A stretch of 41,087 bases of DNA from Rhodothermaeota bacterium MED-G12 (GCA_002457365.1 NTKP01000007.1:1-41087); one strand, 5' to 3'; counted from the first letter of the stretch, positions 16,658-27,373 are shown. Notes: a model not told the origin generated them from the sequence alone. Numbers and translations: made by a program.

Positions 16658-17347
16658 ATGAATATGGCGTCTGTTACGATTCGGCCAGTGGATAGCGCGC
16701 GTTATGTCGAGATAAAAGAGTTGTATAAACATAATCTCGCATCACTAAACAACTATATTGAAGAATTACAATGGTGGAATAAAAGAGTGAACCTTGTTAG
16801 TCGCGATGTTTCACGTGAAACACTTGTGAAGCACGTTGAGCACTCTTTGTTGTTATTGTTAGTGCCAATAGTTAATGAAGCGGCCAATATATTTGATGTT
16901 GGCACGGGCGGAGGCCTACCGGGGATGCCGTTAGCAATATGCCGCGCAGATCACTCCAGGCAGCGCATCGTGATGAACGATAAAGTAGAAAAAAAAATTT
17001 GGGCTGTTAAGCAGATGATTAAAAAACTGGGTATATCTGGGGTTGATGCAATAGCCAAAAACGCTTCGACGATTACCCATCGTGACATTGGAAGTGTTTC
17101 ACGTGGAACAACAGGGGAGTCTTCGGTGAGTGTTTGTATTACTAAGCATGCGTTTAAAGTTGATCAGCTTCTTGACCTAATATCACCTGAGTTTGTTAAC
17201 GAATTTGTTTTTTTAAAAGGGCAGGCAGAAGCAATAGAAGAAATAAAGAGAGTGAAGGAGCCGGTAAGCGCGGTTATTTATAGCTTAGATGAAATAGATG
17301 AAACGGCTTTTTATCAGGGTAAGGCGATCGTCCATCTTAGCCGTTAA
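16658..17347 (+). CDS. rsmG: 16S rRNA (guanine-527-N7) methyltransferase
   Basis: RsmG (GidB) methylates G527 of 16S rRNA with S-adenosylmethionine. The 229-residue protein has the N-terminal helix with LNNYIEELQWWNKRVNLVSRD (about 30-50), then HVEHSL, the SAM-binding loop FDVGTGGGLPGMPLAI (79-94), and a C-terminal Rossmann half. The expected D-x-x-x-A-R-A segment after the third strand is replaced by SVSVCITKHAF, preceded by an atypical loop GSVSRGTTGESS. Two parS sites lie in this gene, coding residues 51-55 (VSRET) and 147-151 (VSRGT). Residue Met3 is an alternative start. It follows mnmG by four bases. Confidence 0.92.
   Translation: MNMASVTIRPVDSARYVEIKELYKHNLASLNNYIEELQWWNKRVNLVSRDVSRETLVKHVEHSLLLLLVPIVNEAANIFDVGTGGGLPGMPLAICRADHSRQRIVMNDKVEKKIWAVKQMIKKLGISGVDAIAKNASTITHRDIGSVSRGTTGESSVSVCITKHAFKVDQLLDLISPEFVNEFVFLKGQAEAIEEIKRVKEPVSAVIYSLDEIDETAFYQGKAIVHLSR
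16807..16822. promoter_or_regulatory. parS: parS site (perfect) within rsmG
   Basis: TGTTTCACGTGAAACA matches the 16-bp parS consensus at every position. It encodes VSRET (residues 51-55 of RsmG). ParB-CTPase would load here for chromosome segregation. Confidence 0.92.
17095..17110. promoter_or_regulatory. parS: parS site (canonical variant) within rsmG
   Basis: TGTTTCACGTGGAACA is the reverse complement of the canonical Bacillus form TGTTCCACGTGAAACA, a full parS match. It lies 273 bases after the first rsmG parS and encodes VSRGT in a non-conserved loop of RsmG. Confidence 0.92.
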
Positions 17348-17375
17348 TATGTGTTTAGTTCAATAGGAGTATATC

Positions 17376-18335
17376 GTGAACAGTGCAGAAAGAAGACTAA
17401 AGCTTATTTTGTTGTTACAAAGGCCTGGCGGGAAAAAGACAGTCCAAGAACTGGCAGATATTTTTGGGGTTAGTAGAAGGACTATTTTTAGAGACTTTAA
17501 TGCCTTATCAGAAATTAACGTCCCTATTAATTATGACCGGTATACTGGCTACGGATTGGTTGAGGGGTACAAAATGCCACCCCTTATGTTTAACTCAAAA
17601 GAACTAGCCACAATAATGGTAGGCCTGAATTTTGTCAAGTCACAGGTCGATCAACAGATGGTACAGGATGCAACTGGGGTTGAGTTAAAAATAAAAAATG
17701 TTTTACCAAATGAGCTAAAGACACTCATGACTTCTTTGGAAGAGCATACAATTGTGGATCCTTATTTGCGGTTCAACAGCCACCAAAAGAAGGGCGGGGA
17801 TTGGTACCTAATTAGCGCAGCTATAGCAGATAAAAAAAGAATGCAATTCACATACACTACAAAATCAGGGGAGCGATCAACACGGAAGATCGATCCTTAT
17901 TTATTGGTTTATTTTCAAGATCACTGGAACGTGGTAGGTTGGTCACACAAACGGGGTGATATACGTAGCTTTATACTCGATAGGGTGGTGTCACCGGTTA
18001 TTTTAGAAGAAAATTGGTTGCAAAAACCAAAAATGAACGTAGACGCATTAATTTTTCGATTTAACGAACAAAAAAAATTAGTGGTACTGGAGGTCGAAAA
18101 TTCTGAGATAGAACGAATGAGGGCGATTTTACCGGCTAAAATAATTAAGTTAGAAGAGGTTAAACTTAAAAAAATTAGGTTATGTTTTGAGTTTGATAAT
18201 ATGCCCTTTTTGAATCAGTGGCTTTTACAGTTTGGTACTTCTGTAAAAATAATCAAGCCTGAAACATTAATTTCTTTGCAGAAAAAAACACTTCAGGCCA
18301 TGATTAATAATCTAGAACAGAAAGAGGAAGCGTAG
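17376..18335 (+). CDS. HTH plus WYL-domain transcriptional regulator
   Basis: A YafY/PafC-type regulator. The 319-residue protein has an N-terminal winged helix-turn-helix (residues 4-60: RRLKLILLLQRPGGKKTVQE, then DIFGVSRRTIFRDFNAL) and a WYL domain (about 140-215). That domain contains the characteristic pattern in RKIDPYLLVYFQDHWNVVGW and DIRSFILDRVVSPVIL. A C-terminal WCX-like extension follows. WYL domains bind nucleic acid or nucleotide ligands and often respond to DNA damage. Unlike most genes here it has an AGGAG Shine-Dalgarno sequence (17365-17369), six bases from the GTG start, which supports that start. It lies 28 bases after rsmG, where parA-parB often sits in other genomes, and converges on gyrA. 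Confidence 0.9.
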   Translation: MNSAERRLKLILLLQRPGGKKTVQELADIFGVSRRTIFRDFNALSEINVPINYDRYTGYGLVEGYKMPPLMFNSKELATIMVGLNFVKSQVDQQMVQDATGVELKIKNVLPNELKTLMTSLEEHTIVDPYLRFNSHQKKGGDWYLISAAIADKKRMQFTYTTKSGERSTRKIDPYLLVYFQDHWNVVGWSHKRGDIRSFILDRVVSPVILEENWLQKPKMNVDALIFRFNEQKKLVVLEVENSEIERMRAILPAKIIKLEEVKLKKIRLCFEFDNMPFLNQWLLQFGTSVKIIKPETLISLQKKTLQAMINNLEQKEEA

Positions 18336-18345
18336 GTATTATTTA

Positions 18346-20829
18346 TTAGCTCTCTGTTTCGTTCACCTCATCCGCGTCTCCACCTTCTTCCTCTTCGTTG
18401 ACAACTCGTGTAACCGCTGCAATAGAACCATCTGAGTCTAGTCTCATGATTCGTACACCCTGTGTGTTTCGGCCCATAGTTCGAATGCTACCACAGTTCA
18501 TTCGGATCACTTTCCCACGCTGAGTGATTACCATTAAGTCATCTTGGTCGGAAACTTCTTTTAAGGCTATTAGACCGCCAGTTTTAGGGGTGGTTTTGAG
18601 GGTTATGACCCCCTTACCGCCACGACTTTGTTCACGATAGTCATCTACTAATGAGCGCTTACCAAAACCATTTTCAGAGATAGCTAGTACAGTAGCTTCA
18701 TGTGTATTTTTTATGATAACCATGTCAACAATAGCATCATCTTTACCGAGAGTCATTCCTCTCACGCCTGAGGTGTTACGGCCCATCTGTCGGACATCTG
18801 TTTCATGGAAACGTATGGCTCTACCGTTACTATTTGCTAAAATAATATTAGAGTCTCCGTCAGTTAGCTCAGCCGCTAATAAACTATCATCGTCTTTAAT
18901 ATTTATGGCAATAATACCATCTCTTCTAGGTCTGCTGTAAGCCTCCAAAGAGGTTTTTTTGATTTGACCATTGACAGAGCACATGACAATGGATTTGTCT
19001 TTTAGGTATTCCGGATCATCTAGTGATTTTACAGGAACGAAAGCTTTAATGGCGTCATCTTTGTTAATTTCAATCAGGTTGACGATTGCTCGGCCCCGTG
19101 CCAATCGACCGCCTTCAGGTATTTCGTACACCTTAAGCCAATAACACTTACCGCTTTCACTAAAAAAAAGTATGTAATTATGATTAGTAGCTACAAATAA
19201 ATGCTCTACATACTCTTCCTCGCGCGTAGTGGTACCTTTCATGCCCTTGCCCCCGCGTCGCTGCCTTCTATAACCACTTAACGGCATTCTCTTGATGAAG
19301 CCTTTATTCGATATAGTCACAACAACATCTTCATCTGCAATCATATCTTCGACACTAAAATCTTCAGCCGAGTAGACTATTTGTGTACGTCGCTCGTCAC
19401 CGTAGCGTTCTAGAAGATCATCTAGTTCTGTTTTAATAATAGAATATTGCTCTGACCGGTCTGAAAGTATTACACGATATTCGGCAATTTTTTCAACAAT
19501 GCCGTTATACTCTCCATCAATCCGTTCTCGCTCCAGTCCGGTTAGTTTTTGAAGCCGCATTTCAAGAATGGCTTTGGCTTGGATATCCGTTAAGGCAAAG
19601 TTTTTTCGTAATTCTACATTGGCTATTTGAGGATTCTTAGATGCGCGAATAATTTTGATAACCTCATCTAGGTTATCAAGTGCTATTTTTAATCCTTCAA
19701 GTATATGTGCCCTTGCCTCTGCCGCTTCAAGATCATATATAGTGCGCCGTATGATAATCTCAACACGGTGCTCTACATAGTGACGAATCAACTCTTTAAT
19801 ATCCATCACCTTTGGTCTTCCCTGAACTAAGGCCAGGTTAATGATACCAAAGGTTGTTTGCATTTGGGTGTATTTGTAAAGTTGATTTAATACTACCCCA
19901 GCGTTCGCTGACCGTTTGAGTATAATAACAACACGCATCCCCTCGCGATCACTTTCGTCCCGTACTTCAGAAATTTCAGTGATTTTTTCTGTGTGAACAA
20001 GATCGGCAATTTTTTCAATTAGAGTGCTTTTGTTTACTTGGTATGGTATCTCGGTGATAACTATTTGTTCTCGACCCCCCCGTAACTCTTCGGTATTAGC
20101 CCGAGCCCTGAGTGTAACCTTGCCTCGTCCGGTTTCATAGGCGTCTTTAACACCTTCATAGCCATATATGATACCCCCAGTAGGAAAATCGGGTGCGGTA
20201 ATGTGTTTCATGAGTTCTTTAACTTCGATCTCTTGATTATCGATAAACGCTTGAATACCGTTAATAACCTCTGTTAAGTTATGCGGAGCCATATTAGTGG
20301 CCATACCAACAGCGATACCAGAAGCGCCATTAATTAACAGATTAGGTAGTGCGCCAGGTAATACCGTTGGCTCAAGAAGGGTATCATCAAAGTTAGTTTG
20401 GTAATCTACCGTGTTCTTGTTGATGTCCGTCAAAAGCTCTTCTGCAATACGATCCATACGCACTTCCGTATAACGCATCGCTGCGGCAGAATCACCGTCA
20501 ACAGAACCAAAATTACCCTGCCCATCGACTAAGGGATAACGTAACGAGAAATCCTGGACCATTCGAACAATAGAGTCGTAGACGGCAGAGTCACCATGTG
20601 GGTGATACTTACCTAAAACTTCCCCTACAATACGGGCACTTTTTTTATACCCTCGATTATGAAGCATGCCTAGATCATTCATCCCGAAGAGGGCGCGCCT
20701 ATGTACAGGTTTTAATCCGTCCCGCACATCGGGCAGTGCCCGAGAAACAATAACTGACATCGAATAATCGATGTAGGACGATTGCATTTCATCTTCAATT
20801 GTTATGGGAATTATTTTTTCTCTAGCCAT
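18346..20829 (-). CDS. gyrA: DNA gyrase subunit A
   Basis: GyrA forms the DNA-cutting and wrapping half of the A2B2 gyrase. The 827-residue protein carries the breakage-reunion domain with the active-site Tyr120 in [11 protein letters not shown]. The quinolone-determining region [13 protein letters not shown] has wild-type Ser81 and Asp85. The C-terminal beta-pinwheel begins with the gyrase-specific GyrA-box [11 protein letters not shown], which distinguishes it from ParC. Several blade repeats follow. The tail is acidic ([16 protein letters not shown]). It is 58 bases downstream of gyrB on the same strand, so gyrB-gyrA form an operon. The ATG at 20829 is the family N-terminus. Confidence 0.97.
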   Translation of the reverse strand: MAREKIIPITIEDEMQSSYIDYSMSVIVSRALPDVRDGLKPVHRRALFGMNDLGMLHNRGYKKSARIVGEVLGKYHPHGDSAVYDSIVRMVQDFSLRYPLVDGQGNFGSVDGDSAAAMRYTEVRMDRIAEELLTDINKNTVDYQTNFDDTLLEPTVLPGALPNLLINGASGIAVGMATNMAPHNLTEVINGIQAFIDNQEIEVKELMKHITAPDFPTGGIIYGYEGVKDAYETGRGKVTLRARANTEELRGGREQIVITEIPYQVNKSTLIEKIADLVHTEKITEISEVRDESDREGMRVVIILKRSANAGVVLNQLYKYTQMQTTFGIINLALVQGRPKVMDIKELIRHYVEHRVEIIIRRTIYDLEAAEARAHILEGLKIALDNLDEVIKIIRASKNPQIANVELRKNFALTDIQAKAILEMRLQKLTGLERERIDGEYNGIVEKIAEYRVILSDRSEQYSIIKTELDDLLERYGDERRTQIVYSAEDFSVEDMIADEDVVVTISNKGFIKRMPLSGYRRQRRGGKGMKGTTTREEEYVEHLFVATNHNYILFFSESGKCYWLKVYEIPEGGRLARGRAIVNLIEINKDDAIKAFVPVKSLDDPEYLKDKSIVMCSVNGQIKKTSLEAYSRPRRDGIIAINIKDDDSLLAAELTDGDSNIILANSNGRAIRFHETDVRQMGRNTSGVRGMTLGKDDAIVDMVIIKNTHEATVLAISENGFGKRSLVDDYREQSRGGKGVITLKTTPKTGGLIALKEVSDQDDLMVITQRGKVIRMNCGSIRTMGRNTQGVRIMRLDSDGSIAAVTRVVNEEEEGGDADEVNETES

Positions 20830-20887
20830 TCCAGAAATATATTATAGGTGTAAATTAGTTAGCGAGTGCGTCTACTTGGTCGCAGTG

Positions 20888-22879
<1,992 letters not shown>

Positions 22880-22978
22880 TTATAGCGCCAAAAACAAAAA
22901 AAGTCAGGGTTATAATCGAAAATAACAGAGATGTGAGCGCAGGGGTCAAATTTGAGGCCTGAAGCACAAGAAAATCAA

Positions 22979-23007
22979 TGTGGATAACCGCAGAAAAGTG
23001 TGGAAAA
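22979..23007. promoter_or_regulatory. Two DnaA-box-like sites between gyrB and rpmB
   Basis: TGTGGATAA (22979-22987) is a perfect reverse-strand DnaA box. TGTGGAAAA (22999-23007) differs from it at one base and has the same orientation, 20 bp away (two helical turns). They lie 154 bases upstream of gyrB and about 100 bases before rpmB. Function is inferred: possible DnaA control or titration. Confidence 0.5.
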
Positions 23008-23041
23008 CCATTGTGTTTGTGTTTTTTTACCCTAAAAGTCA

Positions 23042-23072
23042 TTGTTTTTTGAATTTTATAGCTCTATCTTTG
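23042..23072 (+). promoter_or_regulatory. Promoter of rpmB-rpmG (Bacteroidota-type)
   Basis: TTG (23042-23044), a 20-base spacer and a perfect TAnnTTTG element (TATCTTTG, 23065-23072) match the Bacteroidota primary promoter. The -7 ends 33 bases before the rpmB ATG, giving a short leader. Confidence 0.7.
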
Positions 23073-23105
23073 GTGTCTATCTCAAAAAATTCTAGAACTA
23101 AAAAC

Positions 23106-23351
23106 ATGTCGCGAAGAGACGATATTACAGGAAGAAAAGCAATGAACGGTTATCGTTCGTCAAAGGCGAACAATAAAACCAAACATCGCTTTCATTTAAA
23201 TTTACAGAAACGGAGCTTCTATCTTCCAGAAGAAGATCGATGGGTTACTTTAAAAGTGTCCGCAAAGACCCTCCGCACCATCAACAAAAAAGGTATTTCG
23301 GCTGTATTAAAAGATGCACGTCGAAGAGGAACCTTACTTAAAAAGGTATAA
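23106..23351 (+). CDS. rpmB: Large ribosomal subunit protein bL28
   Basis: bL28 is a 50S subunit protein. Starting at ATG 23106 gives 81 residues beginning MSRRDDITGRKAMNGYRSSK, the expected N-terminus. The family pattern continues with NKTKHRFHLNLQKRSFYL, WVTLKVSAKTLRTINKKG, and a C-terminal end LLKKV. The frame is open 42 codons further upstream, but that part overlaps DnaA boxes and the promoter and is not ribosomal. It is followed three bases later by rpmG, with a strong promoter upstream. Confidence 0.96.
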   Translation: MSRRDDITGRKAMNGYRSSKANNKTKHRFHLNLQKRSFYLPEEDRWVTLKVSAKTLRTINKKGISAVLKDARRRGTLLKKV

Positions 23352-23354
23352 AAG

Positions 23355-23519
23355 ATGGCAAAAGGTAATAGAGTACAAGTTATTTTAGAGTGTACAGAGA
23401 AGCCAGGTAGTTCTCGATATGTCACTACAAAAAACAGAAGAACCCAAACAGAGCGTATGGAAATGAAGAAATATAATCCTGTTCTTCGTAAGCATACCCT
23501 TCACAAAGAAATTAAATAA
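23355..23519 (+). CDS. rpmG: Large ribosomal subunit protein bL33
   Basis: bL33 is a small 50S protein near the E site. The 54-residue product reads [20 protein letters not shown], then [20 protein letters not shown] and [14 protein letters not shown]. These are standard L33 features. It keeps only one cysteine, so it is the zinc-free (C-minus) form lacking the two CxxC pairs. It starts three bases after rpmB and precedes the DUF4295 gene by nine bases, in a conserved order. Confidence 0.95.
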   Translation: MAKGNRVQVILECTEKPGSSRYVTTKNRRTQTERMEMKKYNPVLRKHTLHKEIK

Positions 23520-23528
23520 TATAGAACC

Positions 23529-23699
23529 ATGGCAAAGAAGCAAGTATTCGGTTCAGAAGCACTACAACAAAAAGCCTCTGCTCGTAAAATGGCAAAGGTA
23601 GTTGTTTCTACCAAAAACGATAGTGGAAAATATAGCTACAAAGAGGTTATGATAGACCAAGAAAACGTGGCAGAATTTTTGACTAAGAAGAAATCTTAA
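23529..23699 (+). CDS. DUF4295 family small basic protein (bL38-like ribosomal protein)
   Basis: A 56-residue protein, MAKKQVFGSEALQQKASARK then MAKVVVSTKNDSGKYSYKEV and MIDQENVAEFLTKKKS. It fits the DUF4295 pattern: a basic N-terminal helix, a short strand pair with K-x-G-x-Y-x-Y/F, and an acidic-capped C-terminal helix. In Bacteroidota this gene typically follows rpmB-rpmG. From memory, structural work on a Flavobacterium ribosome assigned a similar protein as a new ribosomal component called bL38; I am fairly but not fully sure that it is the same family. It is the last gene before the terminator at 23721. Confidence 0.8.
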   Translation: MAKKQVFGSEALQQKASARKMAKVVVSTKNDSGKYSYKEVMIDQENVAEFLTKKKS

Positions 23700-23720
23700 T
23701 CCTGTTTCTCTGACATTATT

Positions 23721-23758
23721 AAAAAGGTTATGCATTTAATTGTATAACCTTTTTTTTT
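23721..23758 (+). terminator. Intrinsic terminator of rpmB-rpmG-DUF4295
   Basis: An 11-bp stem (AAAAAGGTTAT / ATAACCTTTTT) with a 12-base loop is followed by more T residues to 23758. It lies 21 bases after the last stop codon and before yqeY. Confidence 0.88.
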
Positions 23759-23827
23759 GCCTATTTTTTAGTGGAATACGATAGTTGAGATGCAGCCAAA
23801 CCAAACAATGTTTAATTCAAGTAATCC

Positions 23828-24286
23828 ATGAACGTTAAAGAGACCATATTAGCCGATCTAATTACAGCGATGAAAGCAAAAGATTCGAAGCGCTTACAAG
23901 TGCTTAGAAGCCTAAAGGCTAAATTACTTGAGAAAGAAATTGAACAACGTTCGGGAGGTAAAGCAGAACTTTCGAATGAAGATGCACTTGCGGTCCTAAC
24001 AAAAGCAGCCAAGCAACGTAAAGAATCAATAGATCAATACACCGCAGGAAATCGATTGGATTTAGTAGAAGCGGAAAAAGCAGAGTTAGAAATAATAGAG
24101 TCCTATTTACCGGCACCTATGTCAGAAGATGAAATCATTGAGCTTATTGATACTCAAATAAATAAGGTTGGCGCCACTGGTATGCAAGATATTGGCAACG
24201 TAATGGGACCAATAATGGGCCAACTCAAGGGTAAGGCTGACGGTTCTTTAGTTAACAGGCTAGTAAAGCAGAGATTAGGTAATTAA
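23828..24286 (+). CDS. GatB/YqeY domain-containing protein
   Basis: The YqeY family is named for the tail domain of the GatB amidotransferase subunit, thought to bind tRNA; stand-alone function is not established. The 152-residue protein is the standard length. It begins MNVKETILADLITAMKAKDSKRLQVLR and includes LKAKLLEKEIEQRSGGKAEL, LTKAAKQRKESIDQY, then ELEIIESYLPAPMSEDEI. The C-terminal part reads GNVMGPIMGQLKGKADGSLV with VNRLVKQRL. A possible promoter with TTG (23785-23787), 19 bases and AATGTTTA lies just upstream. It is followed by cvpA. Confidence 0.92.
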   Translation: MNVKETILADLITAMKAKDSKRLQVLRSLKAKLLEKEIEQRSGGKAELSNEDALAVLTKAAKQRKESIDQYTAGNRLDLVEAEKAELEIIESYLPAPMSEDEIIELIDTQINKVGATGMQDIGNVMGPIMGQLKGKADGSLVNRLVKQRLGN

Positions 24287-24317
24287 CACCTGTCGTTAAT
24301 TAATTAATGGAGTTTGT

Positions 24318-24881
24318 ATGGAATATATAGTAGATATATTTATAGGTGTACCCCTACTTTTTTTGGCTTATAAAGGTGCAGTTAATGGTATAGTTAAGGA
24401 AATACTGAACATCGTTGGTTTGGTATTGGCGGTTTATATAACCTTTAACTACATGGATATTGCAGCAACCTATGTAGCCGCTTTATTTGAAGATGGCACC
24501 CAAAGCTTTATTCCCTTTTTAGCTGGCGCTCTATTATTCATTATAGTCTTATCTATAATTTCTTTAATAGCATATTGGACACGAGAGTGGTTAGATGCTG
24601 TAAAACTCGGCACCGTAAATAGATTCTTAGGATCTTTATTTGGTATGCTCAAAGGTGCAATACTAATGAGTGCGATATTTTTATTATTAGCAGGGTTTCA
24701 GGTTCCTCGAGAAGATCTTAGGGAACAATCCATACTCTATCCCTATGTAATTCAGGCAGCTCCAGTTAGCTACAATGTAATTACCGCCGTTTACCCGGGC
24801 GCAGAGAATTTTACAGACACTATTCGTAAAACATTAGAAAACTATAACCCGGTGGATAAATTACCGGTGATTAATCCTTAA
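24318..24881 (+). CDS. cvpA: CvpA family membrane protein
   Basis: CvpA proteins are inner-membrane proteins first linked to colicin V production; their precise role is unclear. The 187-residue product has four predicted membrane helices (about residues 3-20, 27-46, 60-84, 106-126). It carries the family start YIVDIFIGVPLLFLAYKG, the NGIVKEILNIVGLVLAVYI segment and NRFLGSLFGMLKGAILMS. A GGAG-like sequence (TGGAGTTTGT) precedes the ATG, so this is one of few genes here with a plausible ribosome-binding site. It sits between yqeY and tyrS, probably one transcript. Confidence 0.88.
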   Translation: MEYIVDIFIGVPLLFLAYKGAVNGIVKEILNIVGLVLAVYITFNYMDIAATYVAALFEDGTQSFIPFLAGALLFIIVLSIISLIAYWTREWLDAVKLGTVNRFLGSLFGMLKGAILMSAIFLLLAGFQVPREDLREQSILYPYVIQAAPVSYNVITAVYPGAENFTDTIRKTLENYNPVDKLPVINP

Positions 24882-24889
24882 ACCGTACA

Positions 24890-26104
24890 ATGAGCGTTTT
24901 ACCAGTTGAGCAACAATTAGCACTAATCAAACGGGGTGCCGTTGACATTCTTCCAGTCGAAGAGTTAAAAGAAAAACTAAGCAAATCGATTGAAACAGCG
25001 ACACCCTTAAAGGTGAAGCTCGGAGTAGATCCAACAAGGCCAGATTTACATTTAGGGCATTCCGTAATTTTGCGCAAGTTACGTCAGTTTCAAGATTTAG
25101 GTCATGAAGCCATTTTAATTATTGGTGGTTTTACAGCAATGATTGGAGATCCAACGGGACAAAACACCACAAGACCACCACTTACAAAAGAAGAGGTAGC
25201 GTTAAACGCTCAAAGTTATATTGATCAAGCAAAAAAAATATTGGATACCAATCGGCTACAGATCGTGAATAATTTAGATTGGTTAGGACCGATGTCTTTT
25301 ATGGATGTAATCCATCTTAGCTCAAAAATGACCGTTGCTCGAATGATTGAACGGGACGATTTCTCAAATAGATTTTCAAACAATGAACCGATTTCACTTC
25401 ACGAGTTTTTATATCCACTAGCTCAAGGCCAAGATTCAGTTCACTTAGAAAACGACATAGAACTAGGTGGCACGGATCAGAAATTCAACTTATTGGTCGG
25501 TCGAAATTTACAAAAAGAACGTGGCTTAAACCCTCAAGTCTGTTTAATGATGCCATTATTGGTTGGCACAGACGGTACCGCAAAGATGTCCAAATCATAC
25601 GATAACTATATTGGCATTAATGAACACCCCAACGATATGTATGGTAAAGCCCTATCTATACCGGATAACCTTATTTACACGTATGTTGAGTTGACTACGG
25701 ATATACCCAACGAAGATTTACCAGCCGTAAAACACAAGATTGAAGTTGACCCACGAAATGCCAAACATGATTTAGCGTACACTCTAATAGAGATGTATCA
25801 TGGTAAAGAAGCGGCGGAAGGGGCTAGGCACCATTTTGAAACAACCGTAATTCAAAAGATGGTCCCAGATGACGCTCCAGAGTTTAAGCTGAAAGACGGA
25901 CAAGAATACCGAATTCTCGACATCATATCGGCCCTAAAATTTTCCCCAAGTAATGGCGAGGCAAAACGACTAATAAAACAAGGTGGAGTTAGTCTGGATG
26001 ATGTAAAAATCATGGATGTTAACTATAGTTTTATAGCCGAAGAGGGGAGTGAGCAGGTCTTGAAAGTAGGTAAGAGAAAATTTGCACTGCTAAAAAGCGA
26101 TTAA
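24890..26104 (+). CDS. tyrS: Tyrosyl-tRNA synthetase
   Basis: TyrRS charges tRNA-Tyr. The 404-residue class I synthetase has the HIGH-like motif DLHLGHSVILRKL (about residues 52-64), the tyrosine-binding IGGFTAMIGDPTG, QGQDSVHL with ELGGTDQKFN, and the KMSKS loop GTAKMSKSYDNYIG. A C-terminal S4-like RNA-binding domain follows (ALKFSPSNGEAKRLIKQGGV). It starts nine bases after cvpA and is followed by xth after one base, implying an operon. Confidence 0.96.
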   Translation: MSVLPVEQQLALIKRGAVDILPVEELKEKLSKSIETATPLKVKLGVDPTRPDLHLGHSVILRKLRQFQDLGHEAILIIGGFTAMIGDPTGQNTTRPPLTKEEVALNAQSYIDQAKKILDTNRLQIVNNLDWLGPMSFMDVIHLSSKMTVARMIERDDFSNRFSNNEPISLHEFLYPLAQGQDSVHLENDIELGGTDQKFNLLVGRNLQKERGLNPQVCLMMPLLVGTDGTAKMSKSYDNYIGINEHPNDMYGKALSIPDNLIYTYVELTTDIPNEDLPAVKHKIEVDPRNAKHDLAYTLIEMYHGKEAAEGARHHFETTVIQKMVPDDAPEFKLKDGQEYRILDIISALKFSPSNGEAKRLIKQGGVSLDDVKIMDVNYSFIAEEGSEQVLKVGKRKFALLKSD

Positions 26105-26105
26105 A

Positions 26106-26879
26106 ATGGCCGATCTCAAAATAGCCTCATATAATGTGAATGGAATACGAGCAGCCACTAAAAAAGGGCTACTCACCTGGATCCATGAGACCGCACCAGA
26201 CCTTATCTGTTTTCAAGAAATGCGCTCAAGTGAAAAGGACATGCCAAAAGAATTAGCAGAGCTCGATTATATTCAATACCACCAAATAGCACAAAAAAAA
26301 GGCTATTCAGGAGTTTCTATCTTTAGCACTTCACCGGCCAATACTATTCACTATGGCATAGGGGTCGATTGGATTGATGAGGAGGGCAGGGTGTTGACAG
26401 CAGAATATGATGAGTTTAGATTGGTTTCCTCTTATTTCCCAAGTGGAACCACAGGCGATGTACGACAAGACATGAAAATGGAGTTCTTGAGTCATTTTAT
26501 GGATTTTGCCATGGCTCTTAAAGAGGACGGAAAACCTACGATAATCACGGGTGATTTTAATATCTGTCACTTGGATATTGATATTCATAATCCAAACAAA
26601 CAGCACAATACATCGGGTTTTTTGCCAGAAGAGCGTTCATGGGTGACACAATTTTTATCAAAAGGTTATGCAGACGCCTTCCGGGAATTACATCCCACTC
26701 TTAGAGATACCTACTCTTGGTGGAGTTACAGGGCGGGGTCCAAAGCTAGAAATAAAGGGTGGAGGATAGATTATCACATGGTGAGTGAGACGATGAGTCA
26801 ACGAATCTTAGAGGCAGAAATTGAATCAAAGTGGGACATGTCGGATCATGCTCCAGTAACCGTAACCTACCGGTTCTAA
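26106..26879 (+). CDS. xth: Exodeoxyribonuclease III / AP endonuclease
   Basis: This enzyme removes abasic-site damage and 3' blocking groups in base excision repair. The 257-residue protein is an ExoIII/APE1-type endonuclease-exonuclease-phosphatase fold: KIASYNVNGIRAATKKG (5-21) carries the Asn, ICFQEMRS has the metal-binding Glu, GDFNICHLDIDIHNP the Asp-Asn pair, and SDHAPVTV the catalytic Asp-His. The GWRIDYHMVS segment is also conserved. It lies one base after tyrS and one base before a MarR regulator. Confidence 0.95.
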   Translation: MADLKIASYNVNGIRAATKKGLLTWIHETAPDLICFQEMRSSEKDMPKELAELDYIQYHQIAQKKGYSGVSIFSTSPANTIHYGIGVDWIDEEGRVLTAEYDEFRLVSSYFPSGTTGDVRQDMKMEFLSHFMDFAMALKEDGKPTIITGDFNICHLDIDIHNPNKQHNTSGFLPEERSWVTQFLSKGYADAFRELHPTLRDTYSWWSYRAGSKARNKGWRIDYHMVSETMSQRILEAEIESKWDMSDHAPVTVTYRF

Positions 26880-26880
26880 C

Positions 26881-27345
26881 ATGCCTACTCATTATAAAGG
26901 AAGCTCTGGCGAAATAGCCACACTCAATGCGTTTATAAAGTTAACAAGGGCGAGTAATACCCTACATCTGCAATTATCGAGAAGTTTAGCCGATTATAAA
27001 TTAACAGAAAGTCAATTTGGGGTGTTAGAGGCCTTATATCATTTGGGGCCGTTGAATCAGCGAAGCCTCGGAGAGAAAATTTTAAAATCGGGCGGTAACA
27101 TTACCATGGTTATCGTCAATTTAGAAAAGCAGGGTTGGGTAACTAAAACGAAAGACCAAAATGATAAACGCTCACACACCATTACTCTTACGGCTGATGG
27201 AAAGCGCTTCATTGAAGAGGTGTTCCCAGGACATTTACAAAGAATTTCTGAGCTTTTCAGTTGCTTGGAAGAAAATGAGCTAGCGGAACTGTCCTCTTTG
27301 TGTAAAAAACTAGGGGTATTCGCATCCCAATGGAAAGCTGAGTAA
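26881..27345 (+). CDS. MarR family transcriptional regulator
   Basis: The 154-residue protein has the winged helix-turn-helix of MarR regulators: LTESQFGVLEALYHLGPLNQ, then GEKILKSGGNITMVIVNLEK (recognition helix region), and the wing DQNDKRSHTITLTADGKRF. Flanking helices at 13-40 and 115-152 would form the dimer interface. MarR proteins typically bind palindromes near their own or neighbouring genes and respond to small phenolics or oxidants. It starts one base after xth. The ligand is unknown. Confidence 0.92.
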   Translation: MPTHYKGSSGEIATLNAFIKLTRASNTLHLQLSRSLADYKLTESQFGVLEALYHLGPLNQRSLGEKILKSGGNITMVIVNLEKQGWVTKTKDQNDKRSHTITLTADGKRFIEEVFPGHLQRISELFSCLEENELAELSSLCKKLGVFASQWKAE

Positions 27346-27373
27346 GAGACCGGTAAAGCATTCTACAAAAAAA

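Noticed and set aside
22980-23105. Upstream extension of rpmB
   Set aside because: It covers the DnaA boxes and promoter; bL28 starts at MSRRDDITG.
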